Origin: Myxococcus landrumus | Lineage (GTDB): Bacteria > Myxococcota > Myxococcia > Myxococcales > Myxococcaceae | Length of the DNA stretch: 64,000 nucleotides | NCBI RefSeq assembly: GCF_017301635.1 | Contig: NZ_CP071091.1 | Coordinates: 8,052,501-8,116,500 of the forward strand | Reading direction: 5' to 3' | Part shown: piece after piece, positions 1 through 9,427 of the stretch | How the letters are laid out: every line of letters begins with the position of its first letter | Numbering within the stretch: position 1 is the first letter of the stretch | Program-made: the position numbers and the translations under genes | The notes under the pieces: generated by a model | What the model was told of the DNA's origin: nothing | Database searches by the model: none | What the model saw: only the letters and a program-made list of their open reading frames with translations

Positions 1-103
1 GCTAGGCACCCACCGGGCGGACGGCGGCCTGCCCGCCGTCACCCACGGGGCAGCATGGGTATCCATCCCTCTGGAGCCACGAGGCTCGCCGGAGGGATGG
101 AAC

Positions 104-514
104 ATGAACCAGGGAAACATGCGCCGCTGGCTCCTGCCCGGTGCGCTCGTCATGGCGTCACTGCTGGGTACCGCGTGTCAGCGCGAGAAGGCCCGGTGGC
201 GCGAAGAGGTTCCCAAGGCCGGTGGCCCCTACCAGGGCATCGCCAATGACGCACAGCCCTTGAGCAGCTTTGGCCCAGGGACGGGTGGCGCGGGGACACC
301 CCACATCGCTCCCGTGCAGGACCGCGTCGGCGAGAACCTGCCGCCCACCGCCGTGGACAACGTTCCGCCCCGCTTGGAGCCAGGCATCGCCGCGGGCGAC
401 CCGGACGCCATCCTCAAGTTCCAGCAGGAGGAACAGAAGCAGGCCGAGGAGCTTCAGCCCGCCCAAGGGCAGCCAAAGCCCTCACAGAAGACAAACCCAG
501 GACAGACTCACTGA
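104..514 (+). CDS. Small lipoprotein of unknown function
   Basis: 136 residues. The N-terminus has a basic start (MRRW around residue 6), a hydrophobic stretch and a Cys at the end of LLGTAC, so it is probably exported and lipidated; the lipobox is imperfect because Gly sits at -3. The mature part is polar, rich in Pro, Gln and Glu, and shows no recognisable domain; it is likely disordered. The start is supported by GGAGGG at 91-96, seven bases before the ATG. It converges on nagZ with a hairpin between the two. Function unknown. Confidence 0.72.
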   Translation: MNQGNMRRWLLPGALVMASLLGTACQREKARWREEVPKAGGPYQGIANDAQPLSSFGPGTGGAGTPHIAPVQDRVGENLPPTAVDNVPPRLEPGIAAGDPDAILKFQQEEQKQAEELQPAQGQPKPSQKTNPGQTH

Positions 515-527
515 GTCCACGCGGGGC

Positions 528-548
528 GGCCCCTCTCGTCGAGGGGCC
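528..548. terminator. Hairpin between convergent genes
   Basis: Perfect 8-bp stem GGCCCCTC / GAGGGGCC with a 5-nt loop, in the 43-bp gap between the convergent lipoprotein gene and nagZ. No T-run follows on either strand, so termination is inferred from position and stem strength only. Confidence 0.45.
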
Positions 549-557
549 CGCTCGCGG

Positions 558-1664
558 TCAGCGCGCCGCGACCATGACCTCGGTCGGGTCCTTCCCCACG
601 AACGCGCTGTCGAGCCCCTGGGCCAGCTCCTGGTGCTCCGCGCTGCCCAGCGTCGCGAGGCGGTCCTCCGCCGGATGCGCGAAGCGCGCCGAGAGCACAT
701 CGAGCCTGCGGTGCGCTTCCTGGATGCGCTCGCGCGGGATGCGGCCGGACTCCACCGCCTTCACCACCGCCTCGATGGCGCGACGCTGCACGTCCGCATG
801 GTGGCACACGAGGAACAGGTCCACGCCCGCCATCGTGCCGCGCACCGCCGCCTCCTCCACCGTGTAGTGGTCCGCGATGGCCTTCATCTCCAGGTCATCA
901 CTCACCAGCACGCCGTCGAACCCCAGCTCCTCGCGCAGCACCCGCGCCAGCACGCGCTCGCTCATCGTCGCGGGCACATCCTTGTCCAGCGCGTCGAACA
1001 TCACGTGCGCCGTCATCACCGACGCCAGCCGCGCCTGGGCAAACGCCCGGAAGGGCACCAGCTCCACCTGCCGCAGCCGCTCCAGGTCATGCGTCAGCCG
1101 AGGCAGCGTCAGGTGGCTGTCCGTCGTCGTATCCCCGTGCCCTGGGAAGTGCTTGCCGCAGGACGCGACACCGCCCGCCTCCAGCCCGCGAGCGAGCGCC
1201 ACACCCAGCCGCGCCACCTCCTGCGCCTCACGGCTGGGGCTCCGGTCCCCAATCACCGGGTTGGCCGGATTGGTGTCCACATCCAGCACCGGCGCGAAGT
1301 CCCAATCGAAGCCCACCGCGCGCAGCTCATGCGCGAGCAGCCGGCCCACGCGCTCCACCAACTGCGCATCACCCCGTTGCCCCAGCTCGCGCATGGACGG
1401 CAGCGTGGTGAAGGGCGCGCCGCGCAGCCGCGCCACGCGTCCACCCTCCTGGTCCACCGAGAGGATGAAGGGCCGGCCCGCGCGTGTCTTCACCTCGCGG
1501 CACAGCGCGGCGGTCTCCTGGGCCGTCCCCACGTTGCGCTTGAAGAGGATGGCGCCATAGATGCCGTCATCCATCAGCGCCGCGAAGTCGGCGTCGATGC
1601 GGGTCCCAGGAAAGCCCACCATGAAGAGGCGGGCACAGTCACGGTAGAGGGCGGAGGTGGTCAC
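558..1664 (-). CDS. nagZ: Beta-N-acetylhexosaminidase NagZ (glycoside hydrolase family 3)
   Basis: 368 residues from the GTG chosen here; the ORF extends 18 codons further upstream but that extension has no family-like sequence. The protein has the GH3 catalytic domain with the NagZ signature KHFPGHGDTTTDSH, beginning at Lys171. In the family the His and Asp of the flexible loop act as general acid/base and a downstream Asp (here probably in VLVSDDLEMKAI) is the nucleophile. NagZ removes N-acetylglucosamine from anhydromuropeptides during cell-wall recycling in the cytoplasm, which fits the lack of a signal peptide. FMVGFPGT near the N-terminus is also typical. No cell-wall recycling gene lies beside it here. 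The start is the least certain point because no clear Shine-Dalgarno sequence precedes it. Confidence 0.93.
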   Translation of the reverse strand: MTTSALYRDCARLFMVGFPGTRIDADFAALMDDGIYGAILFKRNVGTAQETAALCREVKTRAGRPFILSVDQEGGRVARLRGAPFTTLPSMRELGQRGDAQLVERVGRLLAHELRAVGFDWDFAPVLDVDTNPANPVIGDRSPSREAQEVARLGVALARGLEAGGVASCGKHFPGHGDTTTDSHLTLPRLTHDLERLRQVELVPFRAFAQARLASVMTAHVMFDALDKDVPATMSERVLARVLREELGFDGVLVSDDLEMKAIADHYTVEEAAVRGTMAGVDLFLVCHHADVQRRAIEAVVKAVESGRIPRERIQEAHRRLDVLSARFAHPAEDRLATLGSAEHQELAQGLDSAFVGKDPTEVMVAAR

Positions 1665-1908
1665 GGGCGGAGTCTCGCAGAACCTGGGGCCGGACTGGAC
1701 GGAGTTCTGTGACCACATCCACCGGGCGTCGCCTGCTCGTCACCACCCTGGGGCACCTGTCCTCTGGTCGGCATCCAGGCCCTGGGCTCCCTGTTCCCAG
1801 GGAGGACTCGCGAGCCCCCATGCCGCATCCCTACGTTGAGGCGAACCCGCGGTGGCGCCACGCCAGGACAGGCGCCTGTCCGCCCACTCACCCAGGGAGC
1901 TCCGGGCG

Positions 1909-2292
1909 ATGATTCAAATCGAGCGCGTCTATCACCACCTGGAGCCAGGGGACTCGGAGGGCACGCGCTTCCTCGTGGAGCGGCTGTGGCCTCGGGGCAT
2001 CAAGAAGACCCTCTTGAAGATGGATGGCTGGCTCAAGGAGGTCGCCCCCAGCACCGAGCTGCGCAAGTGGTATGGCCATGACCCCGAGCGCTGGCCGGAG
2101 TTCCAGCGCCGCTACACCCGCGAGCTGGCGGACCACCGCGAGGCCCTGGCGCCACTGCTGGAGGCCGCCCGCGAGGGCGACGTGACGCTGCTGTACAGCG
2201 CGCGCGACGAAGCACACAACAGCGCCGTCGTCTTGAAGGGCTATCTGGAGCGAAGCCTGCGCTCGGTCCGTCGCCGTCCCACGCTGCATTGA
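1909..2292 (+). CDS. DUF488 family protein
   Basis: 127 residues. The pattern RVYHH...FLVERLWPRG near the N-terminus, WLKEVAPSTELRKWYGHDP in the middle and LLYSARDEAHNSA near the C-terminus is the DUF488 arrangement. These are small cytoplasmic proteins with no settled biochemical role. The ATG at 1909 was preferred to the longer ORF (from 1852) because the family begins right at this Met and GGGAG lies 10-15 bases upstream. It stands alone, 90 bp before the helicase gene; the two need not be functionally linked. Confidence 0.87.
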   Translation: MIQIERVYHHLEPGDSEGTRFLVERLWPRGIKKTLLKMDGWLKEVAPSTELRKWYGHDPERWPEFQRRYTRELADHREALAPLLEAAREGDVTLLYSARDEAHNSAVVLKGYLERSLRSVRRRPTLH

Positions 2293-2382
2293 TGTGCGGG
2301 GGCTTGTGCCTCCCCGGACGGCTGCTACAAGGGCGCCCGGATTCCGAGGCACCTTCCGCGCCTCCGTTCAATCGAGGCCCTG

Positions 2383-3765
2383 ATGGATTTCGCCGCGCTC
2401 TCGCTGTCTCCTCCGTTGCTCCAGGTCCTGGGTGAGCTGGGCTTCCAGACGGCCACCCCCATCCAGGCGCAGAGCATCCCCGTCCTCCTCCAGGGCAAGG
2501 ACCTGGTCGGCCAGGCGCGCACCGGCAGCGGCAAGACGGCCGCCTTCGCGCTGCCGCTGCTCCTCAAGGTCCAGCTCCAGGACCGGCGCGTCCAGTCCCT
2601 GGTGCTCTGCCCGACGCGCGAGCTGTGCGCGCAGGTCGCCGGAGAGATTCGCAAGCTGGGCCGGCGGATGCCGGGGCTCCAGGTGCTGGTGCTCGCGGGA
2701 GGCCAGCCCATCCGCCCGCAGCTCGAGGCGCTGGAGAAGGGCGCGCACATCGCGGTGGGAACGCCCGGCCGGGTGATGGACGTGTTGGGGCGCGACGCGC
2801 TGGACACGCGGCGGCTGGCCACGGTGGTGCTGGACGAGGCGGACCGGATGCTCGACATGGGCTTCCGCGAGGACATGGAGCACATCCTCGGCGCGCTGCC
2901 TCCGCGCCGGCAGACGGTGCTCTTCTCCGCGACCTTCCCGCCGGACATCGCGGCCCTGAGCCGCACGTTCCAGAAGGACCCCGTGCGCGTGACGGTGGAG
3001 GACACGGAGGCCGCTCCGCCCATCCGCCAGGTCCGCTACGACGCCGCGCCCGAGGACAAGCCCGCGATGCTGCTCAAGGTCCTCCGCCACCACCTGCCCG
3101 CCTCCGCCATCGTCTTCTGCAATCACAAGGCAACGGTGCAGGAGTTGACGAAGTCGCTCACCGACGGCGGCGTCAGCGTGGATGGACTCCAGGGAGACCT
3201 GGAGCAGTTCGAGCGGGACCGCGTCATGGCGAAGTTCCGCAATCTCAGTACACGCGTGCTCGTGGCCACGGACGTGGCGGGACGAGGCATCGACGTGGAG
3301 GCGCTCGACGCCGTCATCAACTTCGACATGCCCTTCCAGCCGGAGCCCTATGTGCATCGCATCGGGCGCACGGGCCGCGCGGGGCGCACGGGCCTGGCCA
3401 TCTCCCTGGTGACGCCGCGCGATGAGCGCAAGGTGGAGGAGATTGAGCAGGCCCTCGGCGTGAAGCTGGAGGCGGGCGACGCGGCGGCGCTGGAGGCGAC
3501 GGTCGCGAAGGCCGGCGCGCTCGGCTCCGAGTGGGAGACGCTCTACATCTCCGCGGGTCGCAAGGACAAGATGCGGCCTGGAGACATCCTCGGCGCGCTG
3601 ACGGGAGAGGCCGGAGGCTTCGCCGCGACGGACGTGGGCAAGATTGAAATCCAGGACCACATCTCCTACGTCGCCGTCGCGCGACGCGTGGTGCGCGTGG
3701 CCTTCCAGCGGTTGAGTGAAGGCCGCATCAAGGGGCGCAAGCACAAGATTGAGCGGGTGCGGTAA
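2383..3765 (+). CDS. dbpA: ATP-dependent RNA helicase DbpA (DEAD-box)
   Basis: 460 residues, close to the family length. Motifs in order: Q motif (FQTATPIQAQ), Walker A ARTGSGKT at 45-52, PTREL, GTPGR, DEAD at 151-154, SAT, then in the second RecA domain VATDVAGRGID and HRIGRTGRAGRTG. The last ~75 residues (from WETLYISAGRKDK) match the DbpA-type RNA-binding domain, which in E. coli DbpA recognises hairpin 92 of 23S rRNA. The likely role is therefore remodelling during assembly of the large ribosomal subunit. GAGG precedes the ATG. A general DEAD-box call is certain; the DbpA assignment depends on the C-terminal domain. Confidence 0.93.
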   Translation: MDFAALSLSPPLLQVLGELGFQTATPIQAQSIPVLLQGKDLVGQARTGSGKTAAFALPLLLKVQLQDRRVQSLVLCPTRELCAQVAGEIRKLGRRMPGLQVLVLAGGQPIRPQLEALEKGAHIAVGTPGRVMDVLGRDALDTRRLATVVLDEADRMLDMGFREDMEHILGALPPRRQTVLFSATFPPDIAALSRTFQKDPVRVTVEDTEAAPPIRQVRYDAAPEDKPAMLLKVLRHHLPASAIVFCNHKATVQELTKSLTDGGVSVDGLQGDLEQFERDRVMAKFRNLSTRVLVATDVAGRGIDVEALDAVINFDMPFQPEPYVHRIGRTGRAGRTGLAISLVTPRDERKVEEIEQALGVKLEAGDAAALEATVAKAGALGSEWETLYISAGRKDKMRPGDILGALTGEAGGFAATDVGKIEIQDHISYVAVARRVVRVAFQRLSEGRIKGRKHKIERVR

Positions 3766-3858
3766 CACGCACTGCCGTCCTGCTCGTGGGCAGGATGCGA
3801 ATCACGGAGGCCCCCCTACGTTCGACAGACGTTCCCCTCTTGGGTGTGGAGGTCCGCC

Positions 3859-4923
3859 GTGTCAGAGCACGACTCCGAGCGCAAGGGTTCGCGTCCCCCG
3901 GTGTCCACCGAAGGCCTCGAGGCGCTCCTCGACCGATGGGTCTCGGACCTGGAGCGAGGTGGCCCCTGGTCCGACAAGAGACCCGAGTCACCTTCCGCTC
4001 CTCCCAATCGCATCGTGCCCGAGCAGCCTCCGCTGTTCGACGAGCCTTCACCTGCAACGGAGCATTCCACTCCCGCGAGCGAGCCGCGCGAGAACGTCCA
4101 GGAGCGAGCGCCCACCACGGGGGATGAGGTGCGCTCGGCGCGGGCGCGGCTGCGTGTCCAGGGCATGGGTGTGTTCTTCCCCGATGACGGCGCTCACGTG
4201 CTGCTGGCGCGGGAGCAGGGCCACCTGGTGCACCGAGGCACCGTGGCGGTGCGAGGACCGTGTGCACTTTCGCGCGAGGAGTGGGGCCGTCTGGGTGTGA
4301 GCGCGACGAGCGCACAGGGCCTGGAGTTCGTGCTCGCGTGGTTCGGTTCACCCTTCGATGCGGCGGGCGCCGGGCCGAGCTGGGGGGTGTGGTCCTTCTC
4401 CGGTGATGCGCTCGTGCAGGCCCTGGCGCGCTGGAAGCGGCTGGAGCCCGCGACGTTCGAGGCGCGGCTCGGAACCTTGGGAATCAGGGTCCTAGGTGAA
4501 AGCCCTGAGTCGCCCACGCTGGCTGTCGTGGACGTGACGAAGGGGCAGCCGGTGCAGGGGCGCGAGGCGCTCGCGCTGCTGGGGGACGACCCGCTGTTGT
4601 TCGCGGCGCTGGTGCGTGCGGGCCGGGAGAAGGGGGCGCGGCTGGGGCAGGTCGCGTGTCTCGTCGAGCAGTCGTTGTCGCTCACGGGAGAGGACTCGCC
4701 GCGGGTGTTCGCCCTGCGGTGGCATGCGGAGCTGAGGTTGGGACGTCGAGGTGTCTCGCGGTTCGACGCGCTCCTGCGCGAAGAGGCGGGCGCGGCCGGT
4801 GGTGCCCAGCGCGCGGGACTGCGCTTCGCCAACGCGCTGCGGTCCTCGGGGCATCATCGGGAAGCCGGGGAGGTCCGGCGCATCGTGTCCTCTCCTGAGC
4901 TGGATGGGGTGTCAGCGCGGTAG
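3859..4923 (+). CDS. Hypothetical protein
   Basis: 354 residues from a GTG preceded by an excellent GGAGG at 3848-3852 with a 6-nt spacer. There is no signal peptide or membrane segment. Residues 1-90 are polar and Pro/Glu-rich, probably disordered; the rest looks like a compact alpha/beta protein with many Ala, Leu and Arg (for example QGMGVFFPDDGAHVLLAR). I do not recognise a family. The gene lies 16 bp upstream of a LuxR-type regulator on the same strand, so the two are probably co-transcribed. Confidence 0.75.
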   Translation: MSEHDSERKGSRPPVSTEGLEALLDRWVSDLERGGPWSDKRPESPSAPPNRIVPEQPPLFDEPSPATEHSTPASEPRENVQERAPTTGDEVRSARARLRVQGMGVFFPDDGAHVLLAREQGHLVHRGTVAVRGPCALSREEWGRLGVSATSAQGLEFVLAWFGSPFDAAGAGPSWGVWSFSGDALVQALARWKRLEPATFEARLGTLGIRVLGESPESPTLAVVDVTKGQPVQGREALALLGDDPLLFAALVRAGREKGARLGQVACLVEQSLSLTGEDSPRVFALRWHAELRLGRRGVSRFDALLREEAGAAGGAQRAGLRFANALRSSGHHREAGEVRRIVSSPELDGVSAR

Positions 4924-4939
4924 CTGCTCCGGGTTCGCC

Positions 4940-5341
4940 ATGTCTCGACCTCTGCCTCCTGGAAGTCACGTGCTGCTCGTCCTGCCGACGCCATCGCTCG
5001 AGGGGGTGGCGGGCCCTTCCGCCGAGCTCATCCTCGACGGTCGCCGCTATCACCTGGTGCCCGTGCCCTCGGACGGCGAAGTGCCGTCCACCGTCCCCGC
5101 GTCCATCCCGGCGCCTCCGAAGGAGCTCCCCGCCTCCTTCGCGGGCAGTGGCCTGCTCACCGCGCGCGAGCTTCAAGTGGTGGCGCTGGTGGCCGCGGGC
5201 CGGGTGAACAAGGAGATCGCCACCGAGCTGTCCATCAGCTCGTGGACTGTCTCCGCGCACCTGCGGCGCATCTTCGCCAAGCTGGGCGTGGATACGCGCG
5301 CGGCGATGGTGTCGCGCTGCTTCGGCGCCTCGGCGGAGTGA
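4940..5341 (+). CDS. Small LuxR-family transcriptional regulator
   Basis: 133 residues. The C-terminal third is a GerE/LuxR helix-turn-helix: LTARELQVVALVAAGRVNKE, then IATELSISSWTVSAHLRRIF and KLGVDTRAAMV. The N-terminal ~70 residues are short and do not resemble a receiver or autoinducer-binding domain, so the signal it responds to cannot be read. The start is an ATG; the longer reading from 4751 would overlap the upstream gene by more than 170 bp. It probably forms an operon with the unknown upstream gene. It ends 8 bp from the convergent DUF4438-like gene. Confidence 0.88.
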   Translation: MSRPLPPGSHVLLVLPTPSLEGVAGPSAELILDGRRYHLVPVPSDGEVPSTVPASIPAPPKELPASFAGSGLLTARELQVVALVAAGRVNKEIATELSISSWTVSAHLRRIFAKLGVDTRAAMVSRCFGASAE

Positions 5342-5348
5342 GGGCTCG

Positions 5349-6305
5349 CTAGACGCCTGGGCGACGCCTCAGTCCCAGCACCCACGCGAGGTTCGCGCGG
5401 GGCTCGCGGACGAGGTGGAAGTTCGCGACGGGCCCTATCAACAGCGGGGTCACGCCCGGGCCGTGCCCCGCGATGTGGCTGTCCGAGTGCACCACCACGC
5501 CCACGGTCACCGTGCCGGGTCTCGCGGAAGGGCCGAAGCGGTAGTCCAGCGAGCAGATGGCGACGAAGTCTCCCAGCCGCAGTGAGTCCAGCCGGTAGCG
5601 GCGGCGCACCCGCGCATCCGACAACTGGATGTCCAGGTCTCCCAGCACGCCCTCGGAGCGCCCGAAGCCGGAGCCCATGATGCGCGCGGGGATGAAGTGG
5701 GTGATGGGGACATGCAGCCGCCGTCCCTCGGTCCTCACGCCCCATCGTCGGAGGAGTCGTGGAGAGAGATTGAGCGCATGCAGGGACGGATGTCCGGGCA
5801 GCGCCAGGCCCTGGCCGTGCGCTTCAATCTGAATCCTGTCGCCAATGGCCAGCCGCCGCTTCACCCGGGGCGGGAAGTCCACGATGACGTGGTTGATGCC
5901 GCCGTGTTTGCCCACCACGGTCCCCACCGAGCCCACCGCGGCGCCATTGAGGACGCGCGCCCGGTTGCCCACGCAGGAGTAGAACATCAGCGCGCGGTTG
6001 GGCCCATCCGGTGGGCCCACCACTTCGCGGCCGTTGTTGTGGAGCGAGACACCCGCCTCCACGTGGTCTCCCGCGAGCCCCACGGCCGGGTCACCCACCC
6101 GGCGGTTGAGGACGATGCCTCCACTGCCGGGCAGGAGCCGAGGCACGCCGTCGCGGCCCATGCGATAGGGATTGGCTCGGATGATGGGGTGGGCCACCTG
6201 GCCCGCCACCGCCACCGCGACGAGCCTGTCCACGTTGGTGCGTGGAGTGCCTCGCGGCCTTGCTCCCGCTTCGGCGACGGGCGGCTGCTCGAAGTCGAGG
6301 TCCAT
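5349..6305 (-). CDS. DUF4438-like protein
   Basis: 318 residues, soluble, no signal peptide. Segments such as NRALMFYSCVGNRARVLNG, GKHGGINHVIVDFPP and GDFVAICSLDYRFGP resemble DUF4438 proteins, a family known from structural genomics without an assigned activity. The resemblance is from memory and unverified. It is the last gene of a six-gene minus-strand run; its start lies 12 bp after the stop of the upstream gene, suggesting co-transcription with the unknown proteins of 6318-13043. Role in that group unknown. Confidence 0.75.
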   Translation of the reverse strand: MDLDFEQPPVAEAGARPRGTPRTNVDRLVAVAVAGQVAHPIIRANPYRMGRDGVPRLLPGSGGIVLNRRVGDPAVGLAGDHVEAGVSLHNNGREVVGPPDGPNRALMFYSCVGNRARVLNGAAVGSVGTVVGKHGGINHVIVDFPPRVKRRLAIGDRIQIEAHGQGLALPGHPSLHALNLSPRLLRRWGVRTEGRRLHVPITHFIPARIMGSGFGRSEGVLGDLDIQLSDARVRRRYRLDSLRLGDFVAICSLDYRFGPSARPGTVTVGVVVHSDSHIAGHGPGVTPLLIGPVANFHLVREPRANLAWVLGLRRRPGV

Positions 6306-6317
6306 GGAGGGCGTGCG

Positions 6318-7421
6318 TCAGGAGGCCATGTCCCGCGCGGCTCCCACGCCGGGGATGCCCAGCGTCGTGCGCAGCGTGGGTGTGACGCCTCGGAAGCTCC
6401 GGCCGTTGGGTGTCATCCGGTAGGCGGCAATCCACTCTTCTGCCACCGGGCCCAACGGAGAGACCTCCGTCTGGAAGTCCCTGAAGTCTCGCGTCTTGAA
6501 GGGATTGTCCGCCGCGAAGTTGAGGAGCAGCCGTCCCGCGTCCGCCATCTTCGAGCGCTGGGATATCTCCCCCGTGCCGCCCAGGTGGCGCTGTGACACG
6601 ACTTCGATGACGTCCCACTTCGTGTTGGCGTCGAAGGCCTTCTTGATGTCCGCGCACTCGAGCGCGTCGAGGATGGTCTTGAGGTACTCGGCGGCCTCCA
6701 CCGTGAGGGCCACGATGTTGCCGTAGGTGGCCCGGTCCAACTGCCAGCGCATGTCCGCGCCCAGTCGCTGGATGGTGGCCTGGCTCGCGAAGGGGCGCTC
6801 GTTGAGGGACTGCGAGCCCCGGATGACCTCGCCGATGAGGAGGTCCCGGAAGTACTGCGCGATGGCGGAGATGAAGGCGATGAACTCGCGGTGGAAGTTG
6901 CGGAACACCACGGCGCCGCGTGGCGCCGTCAGCGAGCCGTAGTTGAAGGCGCGCCGGTACGCGAGCTGCCGGTCCCTGGGCTTGTAGCGAAGCGGTTGGT
7001 GCTTCTCCATCAGGTAGAGTGCTCGGGCACCCGGGCCGCGCTGAATGCGGATGCGGCCGTCATGGAAGAGGCGCAGCAGGACGCCGGCGACCTGGAACAC
7101 CTTCATCCGCTCGTGCTGGTAGATGAAGTAGAGCTCCGCGGCCGCGTGGAGCTGCGTCTGGATGACGGACTCGTCGAAGTCCTGGACGAGCACCGGCTTG
7201 CTGATGGACTCGAAGGGCGGGGCCCCGTCCTTCCCCAGGCCCATGAGGTCGGAGAACGCCGCGCCCGCCGTTCCATTGGCGGCCTTCGCGAGGAGCTCCT
7301 CCTCACGCTGCTGGAGTTGTCGCTGGAGCTCGGCCCGGTGCTCGGGCTGGGCCTGGGCGAGGACCTCGCGCTTCCACTGCGCGAAGAGGCGCTGAAGGGA
7401 TTCCGAAGTGCCGATACTCAT
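6318..7421 (-). CDS. Hypothetical protein of the 5.3-13.0 kb minus-strand cluster
   Basis: 367 residues. The first ~45 residues are a predicted amphipathic helix or coiled coil (Gln/Glu/Arg-rich, for example LQRQLQQREEELLAKA). The remainder is a mixed globular sequence with many aromatic residues (AAELYFIYQHERMKVFQVAG, FRNFHREFIAFISAIAQYFR). No signal peptide, no family recognised. A 48-bp gap separates it from the 645-residue protein upstream and 12 bp from the DUF4438-like gene downstream, so it is probably in the same transcript. Confidence 0.75.
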   Translation of the reverse strand: MSIGTSESLQRLFAQWKREVLAQAQPEHRAELQRQLQQREEELLAKAANGTAGAAFSDLMGLGKDGAPPFESISKPVLVQDFDESVIQTQLHAAAELYFIYQHERMKVFQVAGVLLRLFHDGRIRIQRGPGARALYLMEKHQPLRYKPRDRQLAYRRAFNYGSLTAPRGAVVFRNFHREFIAFISAIAQYFRDLLIGEVIRGSQSLNERPFASQATIQRLGADMRWQLDRATYGNIVALTVEAAEYLKTILDALECADIKKAFDANTKWDVIEVVSQRHLGGTGEISQRSKMADAGRLLLNFAADNPFKTRDFRDFQTEVSPLGPVAEEWIAAYRMTPNGRSFRGVTPTLRTTLGIPGVGAARDMAS

Positions 7422-7469
7422 GGCGCACCACCTGGCTGCTTTGCGTTGATGGATGGAGAGGGCCGCACG

Positions 7470-9407
7470 TCAGTGGACCTGGCCGGACTCATCGGTCTTG
7501 GACTTGGGCGTCCTGGGCTTGCCTCTCACGGGAGCCGTGCCCCGGGGCTTGCTCTGCTTGCGCTGTCCATTGCGCGGGCGGCGCGAGGTAGGGGCCACCG
7601 TGGGCGTCGCGTTGAGCGTGCTGGGACGCGCTGTGGGGGCGCCACCTGGAGGCGTTTTTCCACGGAGTGACTTCGCGGCCGTCGGGTCCTCGAAGACGTC
7701 TTCCATGACATCGGCGATGCGGTCCACGGACACGCGCAAGGGGGGCGGGACCTGGGTCGCGAGGCTCAGGTCGGGCGTCTGTGCTGGGATGCCGGGCTCT
7801 GTGTAGAGCTCCGTCGGACGCTGGAGCAGCTCGATTCGATTCGCGCCCGTCCGGGAGAACTGAAGGGCGAGCTGGTTCCACTCCAACTCCATGTTGCGCT
7901 GTTCGACGCGGAACTGGTGTGCCTCTGCTTCAGTGGGTGGCATGCCGGGCGACTTGATTTTGAGCAACGCAGCAAGCGCGAACAGGTGCGCCGCCAGTCG
8001 CGAATCAGGCGTGCTGGAAAGGTTGTCGCGACGTGATTCCGCCCAGCGCAAGAGCACGCTCGCGTAGAGCGAGGCGCGCCTCTCCTCGTCGCCGGGCCGG
8101 GACGAAGTGCCCGTGCCCATGAGGTAGAGGTCCGTGGCCCGCTCTATGTCGAAGAGCAACCGGTCGAGCTGTACGGCATGCACTCCATTCAGCGGGTCGA
8201 AGTCGGGGTCCGCGAAGAGGGCATCCAGCTCCGCGGCGCACTCCGCGCGCCGACTGATGAGCTCCCGCACCGCGGAGCGGCCCTCGGTGTCCACGCGACT
8301 GAGCTGGGGCGTGGCGAACGGGAAGGGGAGCGACAGGTCCAGCATGCGGGCGGCGGCCCCCGGTCGGGCGAAGGCCTCGATGAAGAGATTGAGCTTCTGG
8401 ACGAAGGCACTCAGCGGCGCGGAGGCCGCCCGCGTCGAGCCCTCGCTTCCCGCCACCACCCCCGCCGCCACCTCACGGAGCTGCTTGAGGTGCACCAGCT
8501 CCACGGGCGCGGTCGCGGCGATCTCCTGGATGGACTCCGGCGCCTGCGAGGCCACGTTGTTCAACAGCAGGTCGAGCTGCCGGGCCATGCTCACGGGATT
8601 CAGCATGGCGCGCAGGTCGTGATGTCCCTGCTGTGACAGCTCATCCAACAACGTGCCGTAGGACGCCTCGCCGTCACCCCAGTCCTCGCTGTCTCCGGAG
8701 ATGGCCCCCGTCAGGCGCTCCAGTGACGCGATGAGTGCCTCGCGCCGCTGACGCAGGTCCGCGAGGGCGACCTCGAAGACGGTGCCTCCCTCGGCGAAGC
8801 CCGCTTGATAGAGCCCCTCGCCCACGCGCACGCGCAACACCATGGCGGCGGCGTCCAGCGTGGCGGCGAGACGGCGGTACTCCATGCTCAGGTCCGGGTT
8901 GAGCAACCCCACCTTGCGCGCGACGTAGGCGTAGTTGCCCAGCTTGCGCACCGAATAGAAGGCCCTGTCCCGCCGCGACGGGTCCGCGGCCTGCTCCGCC
9001 GAGTCGAGCCCTTCGGCCAGCTCCGCGAGCGTGGCGTCGCGCCAGCCGATGAGCGCGCCCTTGAACTCGCGATTGGACGGGTGCTCCGCGAGCAACGTGA
9101 GGTCCGCCTCCAGCGCGCTCCGGAGCCTGCGGTACTGCGCCATGCCCGGCGTCTCGCCCGAGCCGGTCACACTCGTCGCCGAGGGCAGTGGCGCTTCATT
9201 GAAGCGGATGGAGAGCCCCTTCGCCTCCTCATCCAACCGCGAGGCCGTGGAGGGGTACAGCTTGCGCAGCGCGCCCACCACCTGCAGCGGGTCCCTCGCG
9301 TCGGAGATGCCGAGCTGCCGGCGTAGGAATTCGTCGAAGCGCGTCCTGGCCGTCGAGGCCAGCTCCATCGGCACCGCGCCGCCGCGACCCCTCGTCTGGT
9401 CATCCAT
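7470..9407 (-). CDS. Hypothetical protein with basic C-terminal tail
   Basis: 645 residues, soluble. Most of the length is helix-favouring with many Leu, Arg, Ala and Glu and short RR/EE pairs, suggesting a helical repeat or coiled-coil scaffold; no enzymatic motif was found. The last ~70 residues change abruptly to a Pro/Thr/Lys/Arg-rich basic tail (RRPRNGQRKQSKPRGTAP), likely disordered and possibly nucleic-acid- or surface-binding. GGGGGA precedes the ATG. It lies 20 bp downstream of the HExxH gene. I do not recognise the family. Confidence 0.75.
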   Translation of the reverse strand: MDDQTRGRGGAVPMELASTARTRFDEFLRRQLGISDARDPLQVVGALRKLYPSTASRLDEEAKGLSIRFNEAPLPSATSVTGSGETPGMAQYRRLRSALEADLTLLAEHPSNREFKGALIGWRDATLAELAEGLDSAEQAADPSRRDRAFYSVRKLGNYAYVARKVGLLNPDLSMEYRRLAATLDAAAMVLRVRVGEGLYQAGFAEGGTVFEVALADLRQRREALIASLERLTGAISGDSEDWGDGEASYGTLLDELSQQGHHDLRAMLNPVSMARQLDLLLNNVASQAPESIQEIAATAPVELVHLKQLREVAAGVVAGSEGSTRAASAPLSAFVQKLNLFIEAFARPGAAARMLDLSLPFPFATPQLSRVDTEGRSAVRELISRRAECAAELDALFADPDFDPLNGVHAVQLDRLLFDIERATDLYLMGTGTSSRPGDEERRASLYASVLLRWAESRRDNLSSTPDSRLAAHLFALAALLKIKSPGMPPTEAEAHQFRVEQRNMELEWNQLALQFSRTGANRIELLQRPTELYTEPGIPAQTPDLSLATQVPPPLRVSVDRIADVMEDVFEDPTAAKSLRGKTPPGGAPTARPSTLNATPTVAPTSRRPRNGQRKQSKPRGTAPVRGKPRTPKSKTDESGQVH

Positions 9408-9427
9408 CGTTCGTCCCCCTCAAGTCC

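Noticed and set aside
270..1712. 480-codon open frame on the plus strand across nagZ
   Set aside because: It is antisense to a gene with clear GH3 motifs, is very rich in Arg/His/Ala, and begins inside the lipoprotein gene; typical of high-GC shadow frames.
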